64,000 nt of DNA from Helicobacter heilmannii. Lineage in GTDB: Bacteria > Campylobacterota > Campylobacteria > Campylobacterales > Helicobacteraceae. Shown here piece after piece: positions 50,339-59,648 of the stretch. Location: contig NZ_CDMK01000001.1 in assembly GCF_001283065.1 (NCBI RefSeq), positions 136,091-200,090 of the forward strand, read 5' to 3'. The first letter of the stretch is position 1. Every line of letters starts with the position of its first letter. The notes beneath the pieces were generated by a model. That model did no database searches. It was given only the letters and a program-made list of their open reading frames with translations, and was not told where the DNA came from. The translations under genes were made by a program, and so were the position numbers.

Positions 50339-50917
50339 ATGAAAGCGTTATTTTTAATCATCGGCGCGCCCGGGAGTGGCAAGACCACGGACGCACAGCT
50401 GATTGCTGAACGCAACAGCGATTGTATAGTGCATTACTCTACGGGGGATTTACTAAGGGCCGAGATTGCCAAAGGGAGCGAGCGCGGACAACTCATCGCA
50501 AGCTTTACAAGTAAGGGGGAGTTGGTGCCTTTAGAAATTGTCATTGACACCATCATCACGGCGATTAAAAACGCCCCTAAAGAAGTCATTATCATTGATG
50601 GCTACCCCCGCTCTTTGGAGCAAATGCACACCCTAGACCGGGTTTTAAAAGCCCAAGAGGAAGTCAAACTTAGGGGCGTTGTGGAGGTGAGTGTGAGCGA
50701 AGCTGTGGCTAGAGAGCGCGTGCTCGGGCGCTCAAGGGGCGATGATGACAATATCGAAGTTTTCAACAACCGCATGCAAGTGTATTTAAAGCCCCTAGAG
50801 AGCATTGTAGAGTTTTACAAAGCCCTAGAGGTGCACCAACAAATCAATGGCGAGCGCAGCATTGAAGAGATTGTCGCCGACATTGAAAGCTACATCAAAA
50901 ATCACTTAAAAGGATAG
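50339..50917 (+). CDS. adk: Adenylate kinase
   Basis: Balances ATP, ADP and AMP. 192 residues, the short-LID form. Walker [16 protein letters not shown]-binding [25 protein letters not shown], and a short lid region near RSRGDDDN. Two bases before ppa; AAAGGA lies far upstream of the ATG. Confidence 0.96.
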   Translation: MKALFLIIGAPGSGKTTDAQLIAERNSDCIVHYSTGDLLRAEIAKGSERGQLIASFTSKGELVPLEIVIDTIITAIKNAPKEVIIIDGYPRSLEQMHTLDRVLKAQEEVKLRGVVEVSVSEAVARERVLGRSRGDDDNIEVFNNRMQVYLKPLESIVEFYKALEVHQQINGERSIEEIVADIESYIKNHLKG

Positions 50918-50919
50918 CA

Positions 50920-51447
50920 ATGGACTTAAATAAAATCAAAGCCGGCACACCACAAGCCCTAAATGCCGTGATTGAAATCCCCTACCAATCTAAGGTGAAA
51001 TACGAGGTGGATAAGGACAGCGGAGCGGTGCTAGTCGATCGCATCATGTACCCTTCTATGGTGTACCCTGCTAATTACGGCTTTGTGCCCCACACTCTAA
51101 GCGCGGATGGCGACCCGGCGGATATTTTGGTGTTAAACGAAGACCCCTTAATGCCCGGTAGTGTGATTAAATGCCGTTTAATCGGGGTGTTGGTAATGGA
51201 GGATGAGAGCGGGATGGATGAAAAACTCTTGGCCATGCCCCTTGGCAAGATTGACCCCAGGTATGACAATGTTAAAGACCTGCACGACCTACCCCCCATT
51301 GTGCTCAAAAAAATCAAACATTTCTTTGAAACTTACAAGGATTTAGAGCCAGAAAAATGGGTAAAGGTGAAAGACTTTGGCAACAAAGCACACGCAGAAG
51401 AAATCTTTAAGAAAGCCCTAGCCAACTACAACAGCAAAGCATGTTAA
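50920..51447 (+). CDS. ppa: Inorganic pyrophosphatase (family I)
   Basis: Hydrolyses pyrophosphate, pulling reactions such as aminoacylation forward. 175 residues: EIPYQSKVKYEVDKDSG, MVYPANYGFVP, and the metal-binding DGDPADILVL. AGGATAG precedes the ATG. The stop overlaps the trpE start by seven bases. In H. pylori (HP0618-HP0620) adk and ppa are near each other, but trpEG is not joined to them as far as I recall. Confidence 0.97.
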   Translation: MDLNKIKAGTPQALNAVIEIPYQSKVKYEVDKDSGAVLVDRIMYPSMVYPANYGFVPHTLSADGDPADILVLNEDPLMPGSVIKCRLIGVLVMEDESGMDEKLLAMPLGKIDPRYDNVKDLHDLPPIVLKKIKHFFETYKDLEPEKWVKVKDFGNKAHAEEIFKKALANYNSKAC

Positions 51448-52940
51448 GCCTACAAACAACAGCCCCCTACATCCTCCACCCGCTCACCCTCTATACCCAC
51501 TTGCAGGGGGCCAACACGCTCTTATTAGAAAGCGCGCAGGTGGAGAATAAAAAACACACCAAATCCATCATCCTAGCCAGGGCGTGTTTAAAGCTTGTGT
51601 GCCAAGGTGCCAAGGTGCGCCTTGAAGCTTTAAACCCTAACGGGCAGGCTCTCTTAGAAAAAATGGCAAAGGTGTTAGAGTTAGAGCCTAAAGAGGGGGT
51701 GTTAGAAAAGTACTACCCCAAAGACTGCACTTTAAGCGATGAGTTTAGCAAGCTTAAAAGAGCCAGTCCGCTAGACACTCTAAGGGCGGTGTTTGCGAGC
51801 GTGGAGACTGCTGGTGTGCCCCCTTTTGGACTATTTTGCGGAGGGTATTTTGGTTTTGAGTTTGTTGGGGCGTTTGAGGACCTGCCGCATTTAGAAGCTA
51901 CCGACAACACAGCCCCCGATTTTATCTTTTTGGTGGCGCAAAATTTGATTTTAATCGACCACCAAGCCAAGAGCACGCAAATTTTTGGTGCGTGTTTTAA
52001 GCCCAGCCTAAAAGCGCAAATCCAAGCCGAGATCGAGGCACTAGCCCGCCTAAATCCCCCCCCCTTTAGCCCCAAGACAAGCCCCCAAGACAGCGCATTA
52101 GATACGAATTGCAGCGATGAGGGCTTTGCTAAAATGGTGCTTGCCACCAAAGAGCAGATCAAACAGGGCGAGATTTTCCAAGCCGTGCCCTCTAGAAGTT
52201 TTTACATGGAGTGTAAAGAGCCTTTAAGTGCCTACCACCACTTAAAAGAACAAAACCCCAGCCCCTACATGTTTTACATGCAAACCGCGGACTTTACCCT
52301 CTTTGGTGCAAGCCCTGAAAGCGCGCTAAAGTATGACGCGCCTACCAATTTAGTCCAAATCTATCCCATTGCCGGCACCCGCCCAAGGGGTAAAAATCCC
52401 GATGGTAGCCTAGATTTGGATTTAGACAACCGCCTAGAGTTAGACCTGCAAAACGACCCCAAAGAGCGGGCAGAGCATATCATGCTCGTGGATTTGGCCC
52501 GCAACGACATTGCTAGGGTGGCTAAACCCTTAAGCCGCGTGGTGTCTAAGCTGCTAAAGGTAGAAAAATACGCCCATGTGATGCATTTAACTTCCGCCGT
52601 GCAAGGGGAGCTCAAAGAAGGGCTAGACGCGCTGCACGCCTACCAAAGCTTTATGAACGCGGGGACTTTAAGTGGCGCACCCAAAATCGCCGCTTTAAAG
52701 CTCATCGCCGCGTTGGAGGGCAAGAGGCGAGGCTCTTATGGGGGCTCTATGGGCTATTTATGTGCCGATGGATCAATGGATAGTTGCATCATTATCCGCT
52801 CGGCTTTCGTACAAAAAGGGCGGGCTGTGGTGCAAACAGGGGCGGGGATTGTGCTTGATAGCGTTGCCCAGGCAGAGATTGCTGAAACCAAGGCCAAGGC
52901 CAAGTCCGTGATTTCTGCCATTTTAAAAACCCACACATGA
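51441..52940 (+). CDS. trpE: Anthranilate synthase component I
   Basis: Makes anthranilate from chorismate with ammonia from TrpG, committing to tryptophan. 499 residues, E. coli-like. LLLESAQVENKKHTKS near residue 27 is the LLES feedback-inhibition element for tryptophan; the synthase core includes GEIFQAVPSRSF, GASPESALKYD, PIAGTRPRG, LVDLARNDIARV and GTLSGAPKIAAL. The ATG overlaps ppa and the stop overlaps trpG, so it has no leader of its own and no trp attenuator is visible. A C9 run lies at 52056-52064. Confidence 0.96.
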   Translation: MLSLQTTAPYILHPLTLYTHLQGANTLLLESAQVENKKHTKSIILARACLKLVCQGAKVRLEALNPNGQALLEKMAKVLELEPKEGVLEKYYPKDCTLSDEFSKLKRASPLDTLRAVFASVETAGVPPFGLFCGGYFGFEFVGAFEDLPHLEATDNTAPDFIFLVAQNLILIDHQAKSTQIFGACFKPSLKAQIQAEIEALARLNPPPFSPKTSPQDSALDTNCSDEGFAKMVLATKEQIKQGEIFQAVPSRSFYMECKEPLSAYHHLKEQNPSPYMFYMQTADFTLFGASPESALKYDAPTNLVQIYPIAGTRPRGKNPDGSLDLDLDNRLELDLQNDPKERAEHIMLVDLARNDIARVAKPLSRVVSKLLKVEKYAHVMHLTSAVQGELKEGLDALHAYQSFMNAGTLSGAPKIAALKLIAALEGKRRGSYGGSMGYLCADGSMDSCIIIRSAFVQKGRAVVQTGAGIVLDSVAQAEIAETKAKAKSVISAILKTHT

Positions 52941-53515
52941 AAATTTACTTCATTGACAATTTCGACTCCTTCACCTATAACCTCGTGTATGATTTAGAGG
53001 GGCTGGGGCATTCTGTCTTGGTGTTGCGCAACACCACCCCTGCCCCCCTGCTCTTAGAGTGGTTGCAAGCAGAAAAAGAAAAGCCCCTATTGTTCATCTC
53101 TCCGGGGCCGGGCGATCCTAACCATTCGGGGCAACTTTTAGAGATGATTCGACTTGTGCGGGGCAAATACCCTATTTTTGGGGTGTGTTTGGGCTTGCAG
53201 GCGTTGGCGCAAAGCTATGGGGCACAAATTGTTCGAAGCCCTAGCATCGTGCATGGTAAAAGCTCCACCATCCAACTAGAGCCTTTTGAGGCGTTTAGGG
53301 GGCTTGGCAACTCTTTACAAGTGGGGCGTTACCACTCTTTAGTGGCTACGAATTTGCCCGAGTGTTTGCAAGTCATCGCCCATAGTGGTGGGCTCGCGAT
53401 GGGCATTTACCACAAAGAGGACAAGGCCTTAGCCTACCAATTCCACCCCGAGAGCATTTTAACGCTCAAGGGGACGCAGTTGTTGCAACAAAGTTTAGAG
53501 TTTATACAGAGCTAG
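52937..53515 (+). CDS. trpG: Anthranilate synthase component II (glutamine amidotransferase)
   Basis: Supplies ammonia to TrpE from glutamine. 192 residues, free-standing and not fused to TrpD. Triad motifs: IFGVCLGLQALAQ with the catalytic Cys, and AYQFHPES with His and Glu; SPGPGDPNHSG forms the oxyanion region. ATGA overlap with trpE. No trpD, C, F, B or A follows; the row ends here. Confidence 0.95.
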   Translation: MKIYFIDNFDSFTYNLVYDLEGLGHSVLVLRNTTPAPLLLEWLQAEKEKPLLFISPGPGDPNHSGQLLEMIRLVRGKYPIFGVCLGLQALAQSYGAQIVRSPSIVHGKSSTIQLEPFEAFRGLGNSLQVGRYHSLVATNLPECLQVIAHSGGLAMGIYHKEDKALAYQFHPESILTLKGTQLLQQSLEFIQS

Positions 53516-53775
53516 AAAGAATAATAAGCAATCTGTCGGATTCTAAAAAAGCTGGCAAGTTTTTATAGGGCTACTCTTGCCACAAAAACCCCTAGATTTT
53601 ACCAGGCCACCTCTTTTAGCAGGAGCACTCACTGCCTGCCTGTTAATCGAGTGGGTCTGTCGACGCAAAACATGCAAAAATCCAAAACGGCTGAGGAGAG
53701 CATAGGGGTTAACAAAAATCCCAGTCTTGCAGAGGCTACAAAATTTTATAGAATTTTATAGAATTTTTAAAATGT
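53516..53775. other. 260-base gap between trpG and the outer membrane protein gene
   Basis: No gene seen. Near its end is a tandem repeat of AATTTTATAG (53742-53751 and 53752-53761) plus a partial third copy. It lies between convergent genes; no classic terminator was found. Confidence 0.4.
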
Positions 53776-54345
53776 CTAGAACAAATAAGCATAAGACACG
53801 ATCCAATAGTAAAAATCCATGGCGAGGTTTTTGTGGCGGATGGATTGGATTTTGCCAAAGGGGATTTTCACGCCTAGCTCCACGCGTTGTTTTTGTGCGA
53901 TGGTGCTGCCCACACCCAAATCAAGCACTCCATTATAGCCCATAAAAGAGCGATCGCCTACATAGCTGTGTAAAGTCATCGCGCTTTGGAAGTAGCCAAA
54001 GCCCAAACCTACATAAGTGCCAAAATTAAATTTCTTGCTGTGGTAAAAGTCGTTCACCATATCCATGTGGATGTTGAACAAGGAATAGACATTAGTGTTA
54101 AAAGCGGTGGGTTTGATGGTTTGGATGTAGTCTATCTGCCCCCTTAAAGCCACAAAGCGGTTAATGTCGTACTGATAACCCGCCTTCAAGCCCCATAAAA
54201 AAGCGTTGTTATAGGGCTGTTTCACCACATTGAGGGTGGAAAAGCCCGTGGTAACTCCGATAAAAATATGGTTCTTTGGCAGGGCTTGTTGCTTAGCTAA
54301 AGCCAAAGTAGAAAGCACTAAAACCCCTAAAAGCCATTTTCTCAT
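53776..54345 (-). CDS. Small outer-membrane beta-barrel protein coupled to hefC
   Basis: 189 residues with signal peptide MRKWLLGVLVLSTLALA and alternating hydrophobic strands (GVTTGFSTLNVV, LWGLKAGYQYDINRFVALRGQIDY, GTYVGLGFGYFQS) ending in the aromatic DFYYWIVSYAYLF, typical of Helicobacter outer-membrane barrels. About eight strands are likely. Its ATG overlaps the hefC stop (ATGA), so it is translated with the RND pump. Function is unknown; an accessory role in efflux or envelope is inference. Confidence 0.82.
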   Translation of the reverse strand: MRKWLLGVLVLSTLALAKQQALPKNHIFIGVTTGFSTLNVVKQPYNNAFLWGLKAGYQYDINRFVALRGQIDYIQTIKPTAFNTNVYSLFNIHMDMVNDFYHSKKFNFGTYVGLGFGYFQSAMTLHSYVGDRSFMGYNGVLDLGVGSTIAQKQRVELGVKIPFGKIQSIRHKNLAMDFYYWIVSYAYLF

Positions 54346-57300
54346 TTATCATTCCGATAGAATTTTTTCAGCTTATCATCCAGGGGGGCAAGCAGGCGGT
54401 AAAAAATAGGTACGACCAACAAGCTAAGCACCATAGACACCAAGAGCCCCCCGCTCATGGCAATGCCAATGGGCGATTTCATCGCCGAGCCCTGCCCCAC
54501 GGCGATGGCCAAGGGCAGCATGCCACACACCATCGCGATAGTGGTCATCAAAATAGGCCTTAAGCGCGATTCGCCCGCCAGTACGATCGCTTCTTCAATG
54601 CTATGCCCCTCTTTGCGGCGGTCGTTGGCGATGTCAATAATAAGGGTGGCGTTTTTGCCCACCATCCCAATCAGCAAGATGAGCCCCATTAAAGAGAACA
54701 AACTCATGGACTGGTGCACCATCCCTAGAGCAAAGAACGCCCCCGAGAAGCTTAAGGGCATCGTAACCATGATGATCAAGGGCTCTAAGAGCGACTCGTA
54801 AAGTGCGGCTAGAATCATGTAAATGAGGATGAAGGCGGTCGCGATCGCCACACCAAAAGCATCATTGCTCTCTTTAAGACGATCAGATTCGCCCGTGAAG
54901 CGAAATGCCGCACCTTTGACGAGCCACTCGCCTTGATGCTTCTGTACTTGGCTTAAAAGTTCGCCCAAACTTGTACCCTTAGCCGGGCGTGCCAGCACGG
55001 TCACACTTCTTTGGCGGTTGTAACGGGTGATGTTGGAGGGGACTTTACGCTCGATCACTTCGATCAAGCCGTCTAAGAACATCAACTTACCATTGATATT
55101 TCTGATCTGCAAGCGCTTGATGTCGTCCATGCTCATTTTTTTGTCGGAGGGAACTCTAATGATGATGTCGTATTCTTTGCCTTCCTCTTTAAAGTAGCTC
55201 ACGCGATTTTCCCCAGAGAAGGCATTGGTCACGACATTGGCGAGGGCCTCTGCAGTGACACCGTATTTCACCGTGGCTGCTCTCAAAATGCGCAGTTGGT
55301 ACTGCGTTTGGTAGTCGGAGGTGTTGGTGTGGTAGCCCGCCACCCTGCCCTTCATCTCAGGGCTTTCAAGCAGGAAATGTCGTAGCTTCGCTACGCTCTC
55401 ATCCACGAGCTTTTGGGTGGGGGCGTAGACAAACACCTGAAACGCCGAGTTGTCTCCCCCCCCGATTAGAGGCACTTCGGCGAGGTTGATGGATTGCAGG
55501 TCTTTGGCTTCGGGGATGGCTCTTAATTTATGGCGCATCTCCTCCATGAGTACAAACTGGTTCTTTTTGTGGTTCTTCTTCAGCTTGACATAGAACTTGC
55601 CCTTAAAGGTGCTTTGGATGTTGCCATAACCCACTTGCATGGAGTCAAACTCCACATCGGGGTCTTTTTCAATCACCGCTTGCAGGGCTTTCATTTTCGC
55701 CAACATCGCCTTTAGACTGATATCGGTTTGCGCCTTAATATAGACATAGAACTTGCCTCGATCCTCTTTGAGTAAAAACTCCATGCCCAGTTTACCCGCA
55801 ATGTGCATGGAAACGCCAAAAATGACCGCCACCACCAGCCCCACGAGCAATTTATGGTTTAAGAGCCAGCTGAGCAAACGGGCGTAGGCCTTCTCCATTC
55901 TTTGGAAAAAGGGCTCAGTGCGGCTGTAGAATTTAGAGGGTTTAGCAGACACGATGAGTGAGCTTAACATGGGCACCACGGTTACGACCACAAAGTAAGA
56001 GATCGTGATGGCAAGGGCGACGGTGATCCCAAAACTCTGAAACCACCGCCCCACCACCCCGCTCATATTACCCACAGGGATGAACACCGACAAGAGCATT
56101 GCCGAAATCGCGATGATTGCAAAGGCGATTTCATGCACACCCTCATAGCTGGCGGTCCTCTTATCCATGCCCGCCTCTAATTTCTTGTGGATGTTTTCGA
56201 TCACCACGATCGCATCGTCGATGATGATCCCAATGGACAGAGTGAGCGCGACCATGGTCATCATGTTCAAAGAGAAGCCGATCCACTTAATGAGCGCAAA
56301 AGTCCCCATAATAGAGATAGGAATGCTCATCGCAGATACAAAGGTGATGGATAGGCTACGCAAGAACACAAAAACCACCGACACCGCCAAAATCCCCCCC
56401 AAAATCAAGTCAAACTTGACATCTTTAATGGAGTGGCGGGTGTAGTCTGTGGTGTCTAAAAAGGGACGCAACTCATAGCCCGGGCTCACTGCGCGCATGG
56501 CATCTAATTCCTTATAGATCGCGTCCACAATTTTGATCTCATTAGCCCCGGCGATCTTTTGCACTTCTAAAACAATGCCCTGATCGTGCCCATAGCTGGC
56601 ATAAGTGATGTCTGGGTCGATGCCCTTTTCAATCGTGGCAATGTCTCTTAGGCGGACATGGTTACCGATTTGGATGTCGCCCAGCTCTTTAAGCGTGTAG
56701 CTGTTGCCGTCCACCAAGATCGCATAGTTTTTCTTAGGGCTGATGATCTTGCCCCCGTCCATTTCGAGATTTTGGGTTTTAAGGGTGTTGTAAAGGTCGT
56801 TGTAGGTGAGGCCGTATTTATTCATCAAGCTTGGGTCGGCGTAAATGCGGATTTGCTTTTCTTCATAGCCCTGCAGCTGGACATTACCCACACCCTCCAC
56901 CTTTTGCAGCATGGGCTTAATGATGTTTTTGGCGTGGTCGTTTAACTCCGCTGGGGTCTTGGTTTTGCTGGTTAAGAAAATTGAGAGGATCGCCTGGCCA
57001 CTGGTGTCCACCTTGTCAATGGCGGGGCGGCGGATGTTGGGGTCGTTAAAGCTCACCGAAGACACCTTATTGATGATGTCGTTTAAAGCGGTCATGATGG
57101 GCTTTTCAAGCACAAACTCCACCACCACAATGCTGACATTGCGTGCGCTGTTGGAGGTTACTTTTTTGATCCCATCCACACTCATCACGGCTTCCTCGAT
57201 TTTGTCGGTGACCTTACTCTCCACGATGTCCGCGCTTGCCCCGGGGTAACTGGTTTTCACCACGATGATGGGGAAATCGATGTTAGGAAAGAGTGCCACG

Positions 57301-57392
57301 CTGATTTTTTTCAGCGCCATCGTCCCAAAGAAAACGATCATGCACGCGAACATTAAAGTCGTGATGGGCCTTTGGATCGCAAACTTATACAC
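54342..57392 (-). CDS. hefC: RND efflux transporter HefC
   Basis: Inner-membrane pump of the HefABC drug and bile-salt efflux system. 1016 residues from a GTG at 57392, chosen because AGGGGG is five bases ahead and H. pylori HefC starts at the matching residue; a TTG at 57395 also opens the frame. Twelve membrane helices in the RND arrangement; motifs FALIKWIGFSLNMMTMVALTL-type core (written here in part as IGIIIDDAIVVIENIHKKL) with the two proton-relay aspartates, and LILLIGMVGKNATLIIDIAN. A C8 run at 55456-55463 encodes the glycine stretch IGGGDN. Confidence 0.95.
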   Translation of the reverse strand: MYKFAIQRPITTLMFACMIVFFGTMALKKISVALFPNIDFPIIVVKTSYPGASADIVESKVTDKIEEAVMSVDGIKKVTSNSARNVSIVVVEFVLEKPIMTALNDIINKVSSVSFNDPNIRRPAIDKVDTSGQAILSIFLTSKTKTPAELNDHAKNIIKPMLQKVEGVGNVQLQGYEEKQIRIYADPSLMNKYGLTYNDLYNTLKTQNLEMDGGKIISPKKNYAILVDGNSYTLKELGDIQIGNHVRLRDIATIEKGIDPDITYASYGHDQGIVLEVQKIAGANEIKIVDAIYKELDAMRAVSPGYELRPFLDTTDYTRHSIKDVKFDLILGGILAVSVVFVFLRSLSITFVSAMSIPISIMGTFALIKWIGFSLNMMTMVALTLSIGIIIDDAIVVIENIHKKLEAGMDKRTASYEGVHEIAFAIIAISAMLLSVFIPVGNMSGVVGRWFQSFGITVALAITISYFVVVTVVPMLSSLIVSAKPSKFYSRTEPFFQRMEKAYARLLSWLLNHKLLVGLVVAVIFGVSMHIAGKLGMEFLLKEDRGKFYVYIKAQTDISLKAMLAKMKALQAVIEKDPDVEFDSMQVGYGNIQSTFKGKFYVKLKKNHKKNQFVLMEEMRHKLRAIPEAKDLQSINLAEVPLIGGGDNSAFQVFVYAPTQKLVDESVAKLRHFLLESPEMKGRVAGYHTNTSDYQTQYQLRILRAATVKYGVTAEALANVVTNAFSGENRVSYFKEEGKEYDIIIRVPSDKKMSMDDIKRLQIRNINGKLMFLDGLIEVIERKVPSNITRYNRQRSVTVLARPAKGTSLGELLSQVQKHQGEWLVKGAAFRFTGESDRLKESNDAFGVAIATAFILIYMILAALYESLLEPLIIMVTMPLSFSGAFFALGMVHQSMSLFSLMGLILLIGMVGKNATLIIDIANDRRKEGHSIEEAIVLAGESRLRPILMTTIAMVCGMLPLAIAVGQGSAMKSPIGIAMSGGLLVSMVLSLLVVPIFYRLLAPLDDKLKKFYRNDK

Positions 57393-57401
57393 CAATGCCC
57401 C

Positions 57402-58100
57402 CTACTGGATGAAGCCATCCCCAAAGACACCGGGGACTAGGGGGCTATTAGCGGGCAGTAGAGCCTCTGCGCTCACTTTGCGGGTGCTCTCATCGATGGT
57501 GGGGTAGATTTTGGTGATTTTGACTTTTTGTTTCTCGGGTTTGCCATCGATGCTGTAAAGGAAGGTGTCGCCCACCTTGACAACGGGCAGGTATTTGGAG
57601 TCAAACTCGATCACCATTTTTCTCCCTTTGCTCACCAACCGAAACAACACGGTGCTATTCGCGCTCATCCCATCGCCTAGCTCGATGTTCTTGCTCGCAA
57701 TCACCCCATCAAAGGGGGCGCGTAAAATGGTTTTATCCACCACCGCTTGGGAGTAATTACGATCATACTCTAGCTTCCTATAATCTGAGTAGTATTTGTC
57801 TAGGGTGTTTCTATCGATCGCCCGCCCGATTTTGCTGTAGCGCTCGTATTGCTTGCGGCTGAAGTCGTATTGTTGGTTGATCGAATCTACCTGTGATTTT
57901 TTGTCCTTGTTATAAAGGCTTAAAAGGACTTCGCCCTTTTTGACCTTGCTGCCCACATCCACATAGATCGCATCCACGATCCCGGCGGAGTCTAAAGTCA
58001 AATTTGCGTCTTGTAAAGCCCTGACATTAAAAATAGCATAAACTTCTTTGGCTGAGAGCCCCGCTACAAGAAGCAGGGCACATAAAAGATATTTCATCAT
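57402..58100 (-). CDS. hefB: Membrane fusion protein HefB
   Basis: Periplasmic adaptor joining HefC to HefA. 232 residues, shorter than most adaptors but like H. pylori HefB (HP0606). Signal MMKYLLCALLLVAGLSA; a biotinyl-lipoyl half-motif (DAIYVDVGSKVKKGEVLLSL), a short helical hairpin, the matching half DGVIASKNIELGDGM, and a beta-barrel part with VKITKIYPTIDESTRKV. Six bases after hefA and nine before hefC. Confidence 0.93.
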   Translation of the reverse strand: MMKYLLCALLLVAGLSAKEVYAIFNVRALQDANLTLDSAGIVDAIYVDVGSKVKKGEVLLSLYNKDKKSQVDSINQQYDFSRKQYERYSKIGRAIDRNTLDKYYSDYRKLEYDRNYSQAVVDKTILRAPFDGVIASKNIELGDGMSANSTVLFRLVSKGRKMVIEFDSKYLPVVKVGDTFLYSIDGKPEKQKVKITKIYPTIDESTRKVSAEALLPANSPLVPGVFGDGFIQ

Positions 58101-58106
58101 CGTCCT

Positions 58107-59477
58107 TTAGCGTACATAGTCTTGGATATGGTGCCCGCTGTAAAAAATGTAGTTTGCCTTTTGCATTTCGTAGTTGTTGAGCGATTGGTTATAAACAACT
58201 TCAGCGTCAAAGCGGGTGCGTAGTGCCCGTAAATAAGTGGTGAAGTCCACTAAGTTAGCGGCGTATTTTTTCTTAATGCTCTCATAAGAGATGGTCGCTG
58301 ATTTAAGGCTTGCCTCTGAGCTTCTAATTTTGGCCCGCGCCATGTCTAAAGACTTGCGGTAAAGCTGCTCGTCTTTGGCTTGCTCCATCCTTTTATACAT
58401 TAAGTTTTTTTCTTGGGAGAGTTGGTTTAGGCGCAAATACTGCTTTTGTAAATTAATGCCTATGTCGTTTAAGATGTTTAAAGTCACGACCACACCTACA
58501 GTGTTTTGTTGGTCGGGATAGAGGTTGCCAAAGCGGTTGTCTTTACCCATTGCGTAGGCAGGTTTTTGGATGTAGTATTGCCAATCATCGTTGATGTCTA
58601 CTGTAGGGTAGTAATTGAGCTCTTTGTTTTGGTAGTGGATGGCAGTGATTTGCTCCCTCAAAGACCGAATATCCGCCCGCTCTTTTAAGGAAAGCGTGGG
58701 GGGTAGAATGGTTGTACGCTTTAAGGAGGGGATTTTAGAGTTAGTGAGGTATTCCAAAGTCAAGCGGTTTTGTTCAATGGAAAATTGCATGTCTGTGATG
58801 TCGTTTTCACTAAGTGCCCCCTGCGCCTTTGCGCTCTCTAAGTCGTCAATCGTGGTTAAGCCTTCGTTGTAAAGGTCCCGGATGCGCTTGATGTTAGAGC
58901 GCAGTTCAGCCAGCTTCTTTTGCAAAGCGACTAACTGCGCCATGTTATTGAAGTACTGATAATATTGTTGCACCACTTGCAAGTAGATGTTTTGCTTGGT
59001 GTACTCCATGTTTGCGCTGTTGGAGCGGTAACTCGCTGCTTTTTCGCGCACATTGTTGATATCGCTAAAGCCGTTGAAAACATTGAGTTTTAAATTCGTG
59101 TTGAGCATTTGCATGTTGTAGTTTGGATAAAAAGGCGTGTCCCTATCCCTACGATTAAAGGTGTAAGTACTCGTCATAGAGGGCAAGAACTTTGCCTTAG
59201 CAATGCTGTGGTTTTTTAAGGCTTGAGCGACTTGCAAGCGCGCGGCCTGCAATGAGTAGTTATTGTCCGCATTCCTGATCAAATCCGCTAAACCCAGGGC
59301 ATGTCCTTGCGTATCATTCCCATTGTCCTCGAGCCGCTCTAATCTCTTTAAATTTAGACTAAAATCATCATCGTCGGTGGCTGGAGCATATTCTTGTAAC
59401 TCCAAAGCTTGTAAACCGATTCCCAAAAAAAATGTAAAACTAAATAAGAAAAATTGTTTCTTTCGTAAAAAGTGCAT
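58107..59477 (-). CDS. hefA: TolC-like outer-membrane efflux channel HefA
   Basis: Outer-membrane duct of the tripartite pump. 456 residues with a signal sequence (FLRKKQFFLFSFTFFLGIGLQA) and two structural repeats of long helices and barrel strands, for example LQAARLQVAQALKNHSIAKAKFLPSM in the first and the C-terminal helix ASLKSATISYESIKKKY. First gene of hefABC-omp, 27 bases downstream of the tRNA 3' end on the same strand. Confidence 0.93.
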   Translation of the reverse strand: MHFLRKKQFFLFSFTFFLGIGLQALELQEYAPATDDDDFSLNLKRLERLEDNGNDTQGHALGLADLIRNADNNYSLQAARLQVAQALKNHSIAKAKFLPSMTSTYTFNRRDRDTPFYPNYNMQMLNTNLKLNVFNGFSDINNVREKAASYRSNSANMEYTKQNIYLQVVQQYYQYFNNMAQLVALQKKLAELRSNIKRIRDLYNEGLTTIDDLESAKAQGALSENDITDMQFSIEQNRLTLEYLTNSKIPSLKRTTILPPTLSLKERADIRSLREQITAIHYQNKELNYYPTVDINDDWQYYIQKPAYAMGKDNRFGNLYPDQQNTVGVVVTLNILNDIGINLQKQYLRLNQLSQEKNLMYKRMEQAKDEQLYRKSLDMARAKIRSSEASLKSATISYESIKKKYAANLVDFTTYLRALRTRFDAEVVYNQSLNNYEMQKANYIFYSGHHIQDYVR

Positions 59478-59503
59478 GTCAAAACTCCGTGCTTAAAAAA
59501 GCG

Positions 59504-59580
59504 TGGTGTCCTTGGCGGGATTTGAACCCACGGCCTCACGATTAGGAATCATGCGCTCTATCCAACTGAGCTACAAGGAC
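59504..59580 (-). tRNA. tRNA-Arg(CCT)
   Basis: Minus strand: acceptor GTCCTTG, D-arm GCTC..GAGC, anticodon stem CATGA/TCGTG with loop TTCCTAA (anticodon CCT, reads AGG), T-arm GTGGG-TTCAAAT-CCCGC, closing CAAGGAC, discriminator A and an encoded CCA at 59504-59506. Cloverleaf is complete with one T-G pair in the anticodon stem. The 5' end is four bases beyond the T-run of the hup terminator. Confidence 0.97.
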
Positions 59581-59583
59581 ACT

Positions 59584-59628
59584 GAAAAAACTAAAACCTG
59601 AGAAGGTTCGAGTTGTGTAGCACAACTC
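59584..59628 (-). terminator. Intrinsic terminator after hup, with a second hairpin
   Basis: Reading the minus strand after hup: hairpin GAGTTGTG-CTA-CACAACTC (59610-59628), then AACCT-TCTC-AGGTT (59595-59608) followed by TTAGTTTTTT. The second stem plus T-run is a standard Rho-independent terminator. It ends four bases before the tRNA, which must then be transcribed by read-through or from a promoter inside this short gap. Confidence 0.75.
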
Positions 59629-59648
59629 TAAAGAAAAAAGGACTTAAA

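Noticed and set aside
53516-53775. Possible tmRNA or RNase P RNA in the trpG-omp gap
   Set aside because: I looked for the conserved core motifs of both RNAs on both strands and found none.
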